Shown here in pieces: positions 53,086 to 62,342 of a stretch of DNA of 64,000 bases (its first letter is position 1; every line of letters starts with the position of its first letter). The notes beneath the pieces were generated by a model. The model was not told the DNA's origin, ran no database searches, and was given only the letters and a program-made list of their open reading frames with translations. Source of the DNA: Rhodospirillales bacterium (GTDB lineage Bacteria; Pseudomonadota; Alphaproteobacteria; Reyranellales; Reyranellaceae); contig JACPOB010000118.1 in assembly GCA_016185145.1 (NCBI GenBank), positions 18,080 to 82,079 on the forward strand. Direction: 5' to 3'. The position numbers were made by a program, and so were the translations under genes.

Positions 53086-55169
53086 ATGGCAAAACGCAGC
53101 ACTAACGTCGTCCCGCTGGCGGTCGTGAAGCCGGTGCAGTTCGGAGAGGCGCTCAGCGAGCGCTACCTTTCCTATGCGCTGAGCACGATCATGGCGCGCT
53201 CGCTGCCCGACGTTCGCGACGGGCTGAAGCCGGTGCATCGCCGCCTGCTCTACGCCATGCGCCAGTTGCGGCTCGACCCCAACAGCGCCTTCAAGAAGAG
53301 CGCGCGCGTGGTCGGCGACGTGATCGGCCAGTATCATCCGCACGGCGACCAGTCGATCTACGACGCGCTGGTGCGCCTCGCCCAGGACTTCGCCGCGCGC
53401 TATCCGCTGATCGAAGGGCAGGGCAACTTCGGCAACATCGACGGCGATAACCCCGCCGCCATGCGCTACACCGAGGCCCGCCTCACCGCGGTCGCCGAGG
53501 CGTTGCTGGCCGGCATCGACGAGAACGCCGTCGACTTCCGCCCCAACTACGACGGCTCGACCGAAGAGCCGATCGTGCTGCCCGGCGGCTTCCCCAACCT
53601 CCTGGCCAACGGGGCCGCCGGCATCGCCGTCGGCATGGCGACGTCGATCCCGCCGCACAATGCCGGCGAGCTCTGCGATGCGCTGCTGCATCTGATCAAG
53701 ACGCCCAACGCGCGCGTCGAGACGCTGGTCGACCTGGTGAAGGGCCCGGATTTCCCGACCGGCGGCATCCTGGTCGAGCCGCGCGACTCGATCGTCGAGG
53801 CCTACAAGACCGGCCGCGGCGCCTTTCGCCTGCGCGCCAAGTGGGAAAAGGAAGAGCTGCCGCGCGGCCAGTACCGCATCATCGTCACCGAGATCCCCTA
53901 CCAGGTGCAGAAGGGCAAGCTGATCGAGCGCATCGCCGAGATCATCAACGCCAAGAAGCTGCCCATCCTCGAGGACGTGCACGACGAATCGGCCGACGAC
54001 GTGCGCATCGTGCTCGAGCCGCGCACCGGCCAGGTGCCGGCCGAGCTTTCCGGCTCGCGGAGATCGAGCGGCGCCTGGAAATCCTCGACGGCTACCTGAT
54101 CGCCTATCTCAACCTCGACAAGCTGATCAAGATCATCCGCGAGGAGGACGAGCCCAAGCCCAAGATGATCAAGGCCTTCGACCTGACCGACCTGCAGGCC
54201 GAGGCCATCCTCAACATGCGGCTGCGCGCGCTGCGCCGGCTGGAAGAGTTCGAGATCAAGGGCGAGCACAAGAAGCTCACCGCCGAGCGCAAGGACCTCA
54301 AGGCGCTGCTCAAGGACGAGACGCTGCAGTGGGGCAAGATCGCCGACGAGGTGCAGGAGACCAGGAAGAAGTTCGGCGGCAAGACCGAGCTCGGTCGTCG
54401 CCGCACCGAGCTCGCCGACGCGCCGGCCGAGGTCGAGCACGCGATCGAGGACTTCGTCGAGCGCGAGCCGATCACCGTGCTGCTCTCGGAGAAGGGCTGG
54501 ATCCGCGCCGCCAAGGGCCATCTCGACGACAAGGCCGCGGCCGAGCTCAAGTACAAGGAAGGCGACAGCCCGCGCTTTGCCGTCCACGCGCAGTCGACCG
54601 ACAAGATCCTGGTGTTCGGCACCAACGGCCGCTTCTACACGCTGGGCTGCGACAAGCTGCCGAGCGCGCGCGGCCACGGCGAGCCGATCCGGCTGATGAT
54701 CGAGCTCGGCAACGAGCAGGACATCGTCGACCTCGCCGTGCTGAAGGGCGGGCGCAAGTTCCTGGTGGCGTCGGATGCCGGCCGCGGCTTCATCGTGCCC
54801 GAGGACGAGGTCGTGGCGCAGACCAAGAACGGCAAGCAGGTGCTGAACCTCGCCGATAAGGAGAAGGCGCAGGCCTTCGCCATGGTGCCGGAAGGTGCGG
54901 ATTCGATTGCCGCGCTGAGCGAAGGCCGCAAGCTCCTGATCTTCCCGATGGAGCAGGTACCGGAGATGGGCCGCGGCCGTGGCGTGACATTGCAGAAGTC
55001 CAAGGCCGACCAGCTGTCGGATGCGCAAGCCTTCCGGCTCGCCGACGGGTTGCCGTGGGCCAACCGCGTCATCCCGGCCAGCGAGCTGAAGTTCTGGCGC
55101 GGCGAGCGCGCCCAGGCGGGCCGCATGCCCGAAAAAGGATGGCCACGCGCCAAGCGCTTCAAGGATTGA
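53086..55169 (+). pseudogene. parC: Topoisomerase IV subunit A, disrupted by internal deletion and frame change
   Basis: ParC is the DNA-cutting subunit that unlinks daughter chromosomes. The first part (53086 to about 54048) has SERYLSYALSTIMARSLPDV, VVGDVIGQYHPHGDQSIYDA, and the catalytic Tyr in AAMRYTEARLTAVAEAL. It reaches VLEPRTGQVPAEL, then changes frame and stops at 54099. The second part resumes in another frame at FRLAEIERRLEILDGYLIAY (54048) and runs through EDEPKPKMIKAFDLTDLQAE and the C-terminal pinwheel to 55169. By comparison with remembered ParC proteins, about 50 residues before FRLAEIER are missing. The gene is essential in most bacteria, so a sequencing or assembly error is possible. 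Confidence 0.85.
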
Positions 55170-55173
55170 GCGA

Positions 55174-55980
55174 ATGGACCTGACGCTGCTCTGGAAAACG
55201 GTGCTGATCGGCGTCGTCGAAGGCCTGACCGAGTTCCTGCCGGTGTCCTCGACGGGACACATCATCCTCGCTGAGGAGGTGCTGGGCTTCCAGGGACCGC
55301 CCGGCAAGGTGTTCGAGATCGTGATCCAGCTCGGCGCGATCCTCGCGGTCTGCGTCCTCTATCGGGCGAAGATCTGGGCGACGGTGCAGGGTGCCTTGAA
55401 CCGCGAGCCGATGTCGTTGCGCTTTGTCGCTGCGATCGTAGTCGCTTTCCTGCCGGCGGCGGTCATTGGCGTTGTCGCGCACAAATACATCAAGTCGGTG
55501 CTGTTCAATCCGACGGTGGTGGCGGTGGCCCTGATCGTGGGCGGCATCGCCATCCTGGTCATCGAGCGCTACGCGCAGAGGCCGCGCATGAAGGCGCTCG
55601 ACGAGGTCGATCTCAAGACGGCGCTCTACATTGGCCTCTGCCAGTGCCTCGCCATGATCCCCGGCGTGAGCCGCGCCGGCGCCACCATCATGGGCGCGCG
55701 GGTTTTTCGCGTGGATCGTGCGACGGCGGCGGAGTTCTCGTTCTTCCTCGCCATGCCCACGATGATCGGGGCCACCGTCTACGACCTCTACAAGAACTGG
55801 TCGTCGCTCGACTGGCACGGCAGCGGCACGATCGCGATCGGCTTCCTCGCCGCCTTTCTCAGTGCATTGCTCGTGGTGAGACCGTTCGTGCGCTTCATCA
55901 GCCGCCACGGTTTCGGCGTTTTCGCCTGGTACCGCATTGCGTTGGGCGCATTGGCGCTTGCGCTGATCGTCATGCATTGA
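55174..55980 (+). CDS. uppP: Undecaprenyl-diphosphatase
   Basis: UppP (BacA) recycles the lipid carrier used for cell-wall and polysaccharide export. The 268-residue membrane protein has the two family boxes VEGLTEFLPVSSTGHIILAE and MIPGVSRAGATIMGARVFRV, with about eight hydrophobic segments. The start lies four bases after the parC stop. The terminal segment ends in VMH. Confidence 0.95.
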   Translation: MDLTLLWKTVLIGVVEGLTEFLPVSSTGHIILAEEVLGFQGPPGKVFEIVIQLGAILAVCVLYRAKIWATVQGALNREPMSLRFVAAIVVAFLPAAVIGVVAHKYIKSVLFNPTVVAVALIVGGIAILVIERYAQRPRMKALDEVDLKTALYIGLCQCLAMIPGVSRAGATIMGARVFRVDRATAAEFSFFLAMPTMIGATVYDLYKNWSSLDWHGSGTIAIGFLAAFLSALLVVRPFVRFISRHGFGVFAWYRIALGALALALIVMH

Positions 55981-56053
55981 ACCTTCAGTCGGTGCGAAGC
56001 GCGTGCCATAAGCCCGCGCAACCCAATATCGCTTCCGGAGTTTCTGGTTCATC

Positions 56054-57160
56054 ATGCAACGTCGTAAGTTTCTGCGTACCACTGGCGTCGGCGCCGCCGC
56101 TGTCGCGGCCACCGGCACGCACGCCGCGCCGGCCATCGCTCAATCCGCGCCCGAGCTGAAATGGCGCTTGGCGTCGAGCTTCCCCAAGTCGCTCGACACG
56201 ATCTTCGGCGCTGCAGAGATCTTCACCAAGTATGTCGCCGAGGTTTCGGACAATAAGTTCCAGATCCGCCTGTTCGCCGCCGGCGAGCTCGTGCCCGGCC
56301 TGCAGGTCGCCGATGCCGTGCAGAACGGCACGGTCGAGATGGGCCACACCGCGTCGTATTACTACGTCGGCAAGGATCCGTGCTTCGCGCTCGACTGCGC
56401 CATCCCGTTCGGGCTCAACGCCCGCCAGCAGGATGCCTGGATGAACTGGGGCGGCGGCCGCGAGGCGATGGCCGACTTCTTCAAGACCTACAACATCCAC
56501 GCCATGCCGTGCGGCAACACCGGCGGCCAGATGGGCGGCTGGTTCCGCAAGGAGATCAAGACCCTCGATGACCTCAAGGGCCTCAAGATGCGCACCTCGG
56601 GCTTCGCGGGCGAAGTGCTGAGCAAGCTCGGCGTGGTGCCGCAGCAGATCGCCGGCGGCGACATCTATCCGGCGCTGGAGAAGGGCACGATCGACGCCTG
56701 CGAATGGGTCGGCCCCTACGACGACCAGAAGCTCGGCCTCAACAAGGTGGCGCCGTACTACTACTACCCCGGCTGGTGGGAGGCGGGCCCGCAGCTCTCG
56801 GCCTATGTGAACCTGGCCAAGTGGAACGAACTTCCCAGGGGCTACCAGGCGCTGCTGGAGGCCGCGGCTGCCAAGGCGCACACCTCGATGCTGTCGAAGT
56901 ACGACACGCAGAACCCCAAGGCGCTGCGCGAGCTCGTGGCGGGCGGCACCAAGCTCATGCCCTTCAACAACCAGGTGCTCGAGGCTTGCTACGCCAAGAC
57001 CAACGAGGTCTACGACGAGACCATGGCCAAGAACCCGCGCTTCAAGAAGATCTACGAAGCGTGGAAGCCGTTCCGTGCCGAGGAGGTGCTGTGGTTCCGC
57101 GTCGTCGAAAATACGCTCGACAACTTCATGGCGCGCCTGTCGGCTTCCAACAAGCTTTGA
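56054..57160 (+). CDS. TRAP transporter substrate-binding protein, paralogue 1
   Basis: A 368-residue periplasmic binding protein of the DctP superfamily, closest by memory to the mannitol/chloroaromatic (FcbT1) group. It has a Tat-type signal MQRRKFLRTTGVGAAAVAAT. Family parts are ASSFPKSLDTIFGAAEIF, PFGLNARQQDAW, CGNTGGQMGGWFRKEI and AGGDIYPALEKGTIDACEW, with Glu217-Trp218 where TakP-like proteins bind a metal and an alpha-keto acid. It is the first of five tandem copies and has its own terminator. A permease pair lies convergently 6 kb away. Confidence 0.93.
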   Translation: MQRRKFLRTTGVGAAAVAATGTHAAPAIAQSAPELKWRLASSFPKSLDTIFGAAEIFTKYVAEVSDNKFQIRLFAAGELVPGLQVADAVQNGTVEMGHTASYYYVGKDPCFALDCAIPFGLNARQQDAWMNWGGGREAMADFFKTYNIHAMPCGNTGGQMGGWFRKEIKTLDDLKGLKMRTSGFAGEVLSKLGVVPQQIAGGDIYPALEKGTIDACEWVGPYDDQKLGLNKVAPYYYYPGWWEAGPQLSAYVNLAKWNELPRGYQALLEAAAAKAHTSMLSKYDTQNPKALRELVAGGTKLMPFNNQVLEACYAKTNEVYDETMAKNPRFKKIYEAWKPFRAEEVLWFRVVENTLDNFMARLSASNKL

Positions 57161-57186
57161 CACGCACCGAGCAAAAACTCGGAGAG

Positions 57187-57207
57187 CCCCGCTTCGGCGG
57201 GGTTTTT
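57187..57207 (+). terminator. Terminator after paralogue 1
   Basis: CCCCGC-TTCG-GCGGGG followed by TTTTTC, 26 bases after the stop. Confidence 0.9.
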
Positions 57208-57326
57208 CTTTGCCTTTGGTCGCCTTTCCAAGCGCGGGGTGCTGTGTCATAAACCCGCGCCGCCGGAGGGGCGGTTCGCGTCGCAGAACGCGATCAAAAG
57301 AAAAAATTCCGAGGAGTTCTACCCAG

Positions 57327-58433
57327 ATGCAACGTCGTAAGTTCCTGCGTACCGCCGGTGTGGGCGGTGGCGCAGCCGCTGTCGCGAGCGCGCTCGCAGC
57401 ACCCGCTGTCGCTCAGTCCATGCCCGAAGTGAAGTGGCGCCTCGCCTCGAGCTTCCCCAAGTCGCTCGACACCATCTACGGCGCGGGCGAGTTCTTCGCC
57501 AAGCGCGTCGCCGCTCTCACCGACAACAAGTTCCAGATCCGCGTCTTCGCCGCCGGCGAGATCGTCCCTGGCCTGCAAGTCGTCGATGCCGTGCAGAACG
57601 AGACCGTCGAGTGCGGCCACACCGCGGCCTATTACTACGTCGGCAAGGATCCGACCTTCGCCTTCGACACGGCGCTGCCGTTCGGGCTGAACACCCGCCA
57701 GCAGAATGCCTGGGTATATTTCGGCGGCGGGCTCGAGCTGATGCGCGAGTTCTACAAGGACTACAAGATGATCTCCTTCCTGATGAGCCACACCGGCGCC
57801 CAGATGGGCGGCTGGTGGCGCAAGGAGATCAAGAGCCCCGAGGACATGAAGGGCGTGAAGATGCGCATCGGCGGCTTCGCCGGTCAGGTCATGGCCAAGC
57901 TCGGCGTGGTCCCTCAGCAGCTGGCCGGCGGCGACATCTATCCGGCGCTTGAGAAGGGCACGATCGACGCCGCCGAATGGGTCGGCCCGTACGACGACCA
58001 GAAGCTCGGCTTCAACAAGGTCGCGCCGTACTACTACTATCCCGGCTGGTGGGAAGGCGGTGCCGCGCTCTCGCTCTATTGCGGCGAGAAGGCCTACGAG
58101 GCGCTGCCGGCCATGTACAAGGAGGCGATTGCCGCTGCCTCCGGCGACACGGTGAGCTGGTCGGTCGCCAAGTACGACGCCCAGAATCCCAAGGCGCTGC
58201 GTGAGCTGGTGGCGGCCGGCGCCAAGTTCCTGCCGTTCCCGCAGTCGGTCATGGAGGCCTGCTTCAACGCCTCCAACGAGCTCTATGCCGAGACCATCGC
58301 CAAGAACCCCAGGTTCAAGAAGGTCTACGAGTCCTGGAAGCCCTTCCGCAACGAGGAGGTCCTGTGGTTCCGGGTGGCCGAGAACACCTTCGATAACTTC
58401 ATGGCGCGCCAGTCTGCGGCCAACAAGCTGTAG
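57327..58433 (+). CDS. TRAP transporter substrate-binding protein, paralogue 2
   Basis: A 368-residue copy with Tat signal MQRRKFLRTAGVGGGAAAVA and the same body plan. Its pocket segment reads LMSHTGAQMGGWWRKEI where paralogues 1 and 3 have CGNTG, and its first pocket segment is ECGHTAAYYYVGKDP. The Glu-Trp pair is kept (IDAAEWVGPYDDQKLGF). GAGGAG precedes the ATG at 57327; an upstream in-frame start inside the terminator region was rejected. Two hairpins follow. Confidence 0.93.
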   Translation: MQRRKFLRTAGVGGGAAAVASALAAPAVAQSMPEVKWRLASSFPKSLDTIYGAGEFFAKRVAALTDNKFQIRVFAAGEIVPGLQVVDAVQNETVECGHTAAYYYVGKDPTFAFDTALPFGLNTRQQNAWVYFGGGLELMREFYKDYKMISFLMSHTGAQMGGWWRKEIKSPEDMKGVKMRIGGFAGQVMAKLGVVPQQLAGGDIYPALEKGTIDAAEWVGPYDDQKLGFNKVAPYYYYPGWWEGGAALSLYCGEKAYEALPAMYKEAIAAASGDTVSWSVAKYDAQNPKALRELVAAGAKFLPFPQSVMEACFNASNELYAETIAKNPRFKKVYESWKPFRNEEVLWFRVAENTFDNFMARQSAANKL

Positions 58434-58441
58434 CAGTTCTG

Positions 58442-58474
58442 CCTCCCCCCTTCGCGGGACCCGCGAAGGGGAGG
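58442..58474 (+). terminator. Hairpin after paralogue 2
   Basis: CCTCCCCCCTTCGCGG and CCGCGAAGGGGAGG form a long stem eight bases after the stop. A second, T-tailed hairpin follows. Confidence 0.7.
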
Positions 58475-58488
58475 AAAGCCATCCCAAA

Positions 58489-58515
58489 AGCCCCGCTTCG
58501 GCGGGGCTTTTTCTT
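58489..58515 (+). terminator. Rho-independent terminator after paralogue 2
   Basis: AGCCCCGC-TTCG-GCGGGGCT followed by TTTTCTTTG. Confidence 0.9.
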
Positions 58516-58598
58516 TGCGCGGAACGTGCGGACATGGCAGGCTGGATTCCGCCGAGTGGAATCTCGACAAACAAAAATACGTTTCTGGGAGTGAAATC

Positions 58599-59708
58599 AT
58601 GCAACGTCGGAAATTCCTGCGCACCGCTGGTATCGGCGGTGGCGCCGCCGCTGTCGCCAGCACCGTCGCGGCGCCCGCCATCGCCCAATCGATGCCCGAG
58701 CTGAAGTGGCGTCTGGCCTCGAGCTTCCCCAAGTCGCTCGACACGCTGTATGGCGGCGGCGAGAACTTCGCCAAGTTCATCGGCGAGATGACGGACAACA
58801 AGTTCCAGGTCCGCATCTTCGCTTCGGGCGAGATCGTGCCCGGCCTGCAGGTACTCGATGCCGTGCAGAACGGCACCGTCGAGATGGGCCACTCGGCCGG
58901 CACCTACTACATCGGCAAGGACCCGACGCTCGCCTTCGACACCACGCTGCCGTTCGGCATGAACGCGCGCCAGCAGGACGCGTGGATGAACTTCGGCGGC
59001 GGCAAGGAACTGCTGGCCGAGGTCTACAAGGACTACAACACCCTCTCGATCCCGTGCGGCAACACCGGCGCCCAGATGGGCGGCTGGTTCCGCAAGGAGA
59101 TCAAGAGCCCCGAAGACATGAAGGGGCTGAAGTTCCGCATCGCCGGCATCGCCGGCATGGTGTGCGCCAAGCTGGGCTCGGTGCCGCAGCAGATCGCCGG
59201 CGGCGACATCTATCCGGCGCTGGAGAAAGGCACGATCGATGCGGCCGAGTGGGTCGGTCCGTACGACGACCAGAAGCTCGGCTTCAACAAGATCGCGCCC
59301 TACTACTACTATCCGGGCTGGTGGGAAGGCGGCCCGCAGACCTCGGCCTTCGTCAACCTCACGAAGTGGAACGAACTGCCGAAGTACTATCAGTCCGTCA
59401 TCCAGGGGGCTGCAGCCCGAGCGCAGGCCATCATGCTCTCCAAGTACGACGCGGAAAATCCCAGGGCGCTGCGCGAGCTGATGGCGGCCGGCACCAAGTT
59501 GATGCCGTTCCCGCAGTCGGTGATGGAAGCCGCCTTCAACGCCTCCAACGAGCTCTATGCCGAGCTTTCGGCGAAGAACCCGAAGTTCAAGAAGGTCTAC
59601 GAGAACTGGAAGCCGTTCCGCAACGAGGAGATCCTGTGGTTCCGCGTTGCCGAGTTCACCTTCGACAGCTTCATGGCGCGCCAGTCGGCTGCCAACAAGC
59701 TGGGATAG
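58599..59708 (+). CDS. TRAP transporter substrate-binding protein, paralogue 3
   Basis: A 369-residue copy with Tat signal MQRRKFLRTAGIGGGAAAVA. The pocket segments are EMGHSAGTYYIGKDP and CGNTGAQMGGWFRKEI, the latter as in paralogue 1. The Glu-Trp pair is kept (IDAAEWVGPYDDQKLGF). It has a weak hairpin after the stop (CTTCACCG/CGGTGAAG) without a T-run. The ATG at 58599 is chosen because it begins the Tat signal. Confidence 0.93.
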   Translation: MQRRKFLRTAGIGGGAAAVASTVAAPAIAQSMPELKWRLASSFPKSLDTLYGGGENFAKFIGEMTDNKFQVRIFASGEIVPGLQVLDAVQNGTVEMGHSAGTYYIGKDPTLAFDTTLPFGMNARQQDAWMNFGGGKELLAEVYKDYNTLSIPCGNTGAQMGGWFRKEIKSPEDMKGLKFRIAGIAGMVCAKLGSVPQQIAGGDIYPALEKGTIDAAEWVGPYDDQKLGFNKIAPYYYYPGWWEGGPQTSAFVNLTKWNELPKYYQSVIQGAAARAQAIMLSKYDAENPRALRELMAAGTKLMPFPQSVMEAAFNASNELYAELSAKNPKFKKVYENWKPFRNEEILWFRVAEFTFDSFMARQSAANKLG

Positions 59709-59797
59709 ATCAGGCGGCAGACTTCGCCTTCACCGCCAAGCGGTGAAGTGAAAGGAGGCAGTAGCGTACCCAAGAAACGATCCAGGGAGGGATCACC

Positions 59798-60895
59798 ATG
59801 CAACGTCGCAAGTTCCTGAAGACCGCCGGCGTGGGGGCTGCTGCCGCCACGACGGCGGCGGCACCGGCCCTGGCGCAGGGCCTGCCGGAGTTGAAGTGGC
59901 GTCTGACGTCGAGTTTCCCCAAGTCGCTCGACACGCTGTTCGGCGGCGCCGAGCTGTTCTGCCGGCGCGTCGGCGAGCTCACCGACGGCAGATTCAAGAT
60001 CACGCCCTTCGCCTCGGGCGAGATCGTGCCGGGCTTCCAGGTGCTCGACGCCGTGCAGAACGGCACGGTCGAGATCGGCCAGACCGCGGCCTACTACTAC
60101 ATCGGCAAGGACATCACCTTCACCTTCGACACCGCCGTCCCGTTTGGCCTCAACAGCCGCCAGCACGTGGCGTGGTGGATGCAGGGCGGCGGTCGCGAGG
60201 CGATGAACGAGTTCTACAAGGACTACGGCGTCATCGGTCACTTGATGGGCGGCACCGGCGCGCAAATGGGCGGCTGGTTCCGCAAGGAGATCAAGACGGT
60301 TGATGACCTGAAGGGGTTGAAGTTCCGAGTCGGCGGCTTCGCCGGCCAGATCCTGGGCAAGCTCGGCGTCGTGGCCCAGCAGATCCCCGGCGGCGAGATC
60401 TATCCGGCACTGGAGAAGGGCACGATCGACGCCGCCGAATGGGTCGGCCCCTACGACGACGAGAAGCTGGGCTTCAACAAGGTGGCTCCATACTACTACT
60501 ACCCAGGCTGGTGGGAGGGCACCGGCATGGGCACCGCCTACATCAACCAGAAGGCGTGGGAAAGCCTGCCGCCCAGCTACCAGAAGGCCATCGAGACGAC
60601 GGCCAACGAGGTGACGTTGTGGATGCTGGGCAAGTACGACAACGGCAATCCGGCGGCGCTCCGGCGCCTGGTCGCCGCGGGTGTGAAATTGCAGCCCTTC
60701 CCGACGGCGGTGCTGGAAGCCTGCTTCAATGCGACCAACGAGGTCTGCAACGAAATCGTGGCCAAGAACGCCAAGTTCAAGAAGGTGTGGGATGTCTGGA
60801 AGCCCTACCGATCCGAGCAGGTCCTTTGGTCGCGCATCGCGGAAGGCGGTTTCGATGGCTTCATGGCACGGATGTATGGAGCCGGTAAGGTTTGA
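59798..60895 (+). CDS. TRAP transporter substrate-binding protein, paralogue 4
   Basis: The shortest copy, 365 residues, with Tat signal MQRRKFLKTAGVGAAAATTA. Its pocket segments diverge: EIGQTAAYYYIGKDI, LMGGTGAQMGGWFRKEI, and PGGEIYPALEKGTIDAAEW, where the others have AGGDIYP. AGGGAGGGA before the ATG is a strong ribosome site. The C-terminus WSRIAEGGFDGFMARMYG differs from copies 1-3. A T-tailed hairpin follows. Confidence 0.93.
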   Translation: MQRRKFLKTAGVGAAAATTAAAPALAQGLPELKWRLTSSFPKSLDTLFGGAELFCRRVGELTDGRFKITPFASGEIVPGFQVLDAVQNGTVEIGQTAAYYYIGKDITFTFDTAVPFGLNSRQHVAWWMQGGGREAMNEFYKDYGVIGHLMGGTGAQMGGWFRKEIKTVDDLKGLKFRVGGFAGQILGKLGVVAQQIPGGEIYPALEKGTIDAAEWVGPYDDEKLGFNKVAPYYYYPGWWEGTGMGTAYINQKAWESLPPSYQKAIETTANEVTLWMLGKYDNGNPAALRRLVAAGVKLQPFPTAVLEACFNATNEVCNEIVAKNAKFKKVWDVWKPYRSEQVLWSRIAEGGFDGFMARMYGAGKV

Positions 60896-60918
60896 TCGGA
60901 TAAGGCTGTAGAATCGAG

Positions 60919-60948
60919 GAAAACCCCGCTCCGGCGGGGTTTTCTTTT
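60919..60948 (+). terminator. Rho-independent terminator after paralogue 4
   Basis: GAAAACCCCGC-TCCG-GCGGGGTTTTC, an 11-bp perfect stem, followed by TTTT. Confidence 0.92.
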
Positions 60949-61051
60949 ACCCGGTTGCGACTGAAGTCGGCTTTCCAAACCGAATTCCGCGTGCCAGTCT
61001 TCGGCCGTCAAAGGGGGCCATGTGGGCTACCTATAGGGAGGGTAAGCATCA

Positions 61052-62155
61052 ATGCAGCGTAGAAAGTTCATCAGGACCGCGGGCGTCGGCGCCGCGGGCG
61101 CAGCCGTCGCGTCGACCGTCGCCGCGCCGGCGATCGCGCAGAGCATGCCGGAAGTGAAGTGGCGTCTGACCTCGAGCTTCCCCAAGTCTCTCGACACGCT
61201 GTACGGCGGGTCGGAGCTGTTCGCCAAGCTGATCGGCGAAATGTCGGACGGCAAGTTCCAGATCCGCGCGTTCGCCGCCGGCGAAATCGTCCCGGGGTTG
61301 CAGGTTGCCGACGCCGTGCAGAACGGCACTGTCGAAGCCGGCCAGACGGCCGCCTACTACTACTTCGGCAAGCATCCGAACTTCGTGTTCGAGACCGGCC
61401 TGCCGTTCTCCATGAACCAGCGTCAGTACTATGCGTGGCTCGAGTTCGGCGGCGGCCATGACCTGATCAACGACTTCTACAAGGAATACAACTTCCGTTC
61501 GCTGACGTTCGGCGGCACGGGCTGCCAGATGGGTGGCTGGTTCCGCAAGGAAATCAAGTCGATGGACGACATGAAGGGCCTGAAGTTCCGCGTCGGCGGT
61601 TTCGCTGGCCTGATCCTCGAGCGTCTCGGCGTCGTGCCGCAGCAGATCGCCGGCGGCGACATCTATCCGGCGCTCGAGAAGGGCACGATAGACGCCTGCG
61701 AATGGGTCGGCCCGTACGACGACGAGAAGCTCGGCTTCAACAAGGTGGCGAAGTACTACTACTACCCCGGCTGGTGGGAAGGCGCGTCGGTCGGCTCGCT
61801 CTACATCAACAACAAGGCGTGGGACTCGCTGCCGAAGCCCTATCAGGCGATGGTCGAGGCGGCCGCCGGCCGCGTCACCTCGTGGATGGTGCCGAAGTAC
61901 GACGCCGGCAATCCGGCGGCGCTGCGTCGCCTGGTGGCGGCCGGCACCGAACTGCGGCCGTTCCCGCGCTCGGTCCTCGAGCCCTGCTTCCTCGAGGCCT
62001 ACAAGTACTACGACGAGCTCTCGGCCAAGGATCCGAAGTTCAAGAAGATCTACGACAACATGAAGGCCTTCCGCGCCGATGAGAACCTGTGGTTCCGCGT
62101 CGCCGAGAACACCTTCGACAACTTCAACTTCTCGATGTCGGCCCAGGGCCGCTAA
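61052..62155 (+). CDS. TRAP transporter substrate-binding protein, paralogue 5
   Basis: A 367-residue copy with Tat signal MQRRKFIRTAGVGAAGAAVA. The pocket segments are EAGQTAAYYYFGKHP and FGGTGCQMGGWFRKEI, close to copy 4. The Glu-Trp pair is kept (IDACEWVGPYDDEKLGF). The C-terminus ends in FSMSAQGR. It is the copy nearest the permease genes and shares with them a 136-bp inverted repeat in the short convergent gap. Confidence 0.93.
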   Translation: MQRRKFIRTAGVGAAGAAVASTVAAPAIAQSMPEVKWRLTSSFPKSLDTLYGGSELFAKLIGEMSDGKFQIRAFAAGEIVPGLQVADAVQNGTVEAGQTAAYYYFGKHPNFVFETGLPFSMNQRQYYAWLEFGGGHDLINDFYKEYNFRSLTFGGTGCQMGGWFRKEIKSMDDMKGLKFRVGGFAGLILERLGVVPQQIAGGDIYPALEKGTIDACEWVGPYDDEKLGFNKVAKYYYYPGWWEGASVGSLYINNKAWDSLPKPYQAMVEAAAGRVTSWMVPKYDAGNPAALRRLVAAGTELRPFPRSVLEPCFLEAYKYYDELSAKDPKFKKIYDNMKAFRADENLWFRVAENTFDNFNFSMSAQGR

Positions 62156-62175
62156 GAGAAGCAACCGCAACGAGA

Positions 62176-62204
62176 AAGCCCCGCCGGCAACGGCGAGGCT
62201 TTTT
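62176..62204 (+). terminator. Terminator after paralogue 5
   Basis: AGCCCCGCCG-GCAA-CGGCGAGGCT, one mismatch, followed by TTTT. Confidence 0.85.
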
Positions 62205-62340
62205 GCTGGGGGCGCGTCACTCCAGTGGCGCGTCTTGTCGGAGCGCGGACTTCCAGGTCCGCTCATGAGTCATGATGCGGACCTGGAGGTCCGCGCTCCC
62301 GGAAGATCATGACGCGCCACTGGAGTGGCGCGCCCCCAGC
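62205..62340. repeat. 136-bp nested palindrome, family A, long form
   Basis: Outer arms of 30 bp (62205-62234 and 62311-62340) differ at one base and contain CTCCAGTGGCGCGTC. Inner arms (62241-62262 and 62277-62298) also differ at one base, each with a hairpin GCGGACC-TNNA-GGTCCGC type core. The centre is CTCATGAGTCATGATG. It ends two bases before the dctM stop and is the best-kept long copy. Confidence 0.9.
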
Positions 62341-62342
62341 GA

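Noticed and set aside
54040..54060. Programmed -1 ribosomal frameshift in parC
   Set aside because: The junction GAGCTTTCC is not a standard slippery heptamer, and a frameshift would not restore the roughly 50 missing residues.
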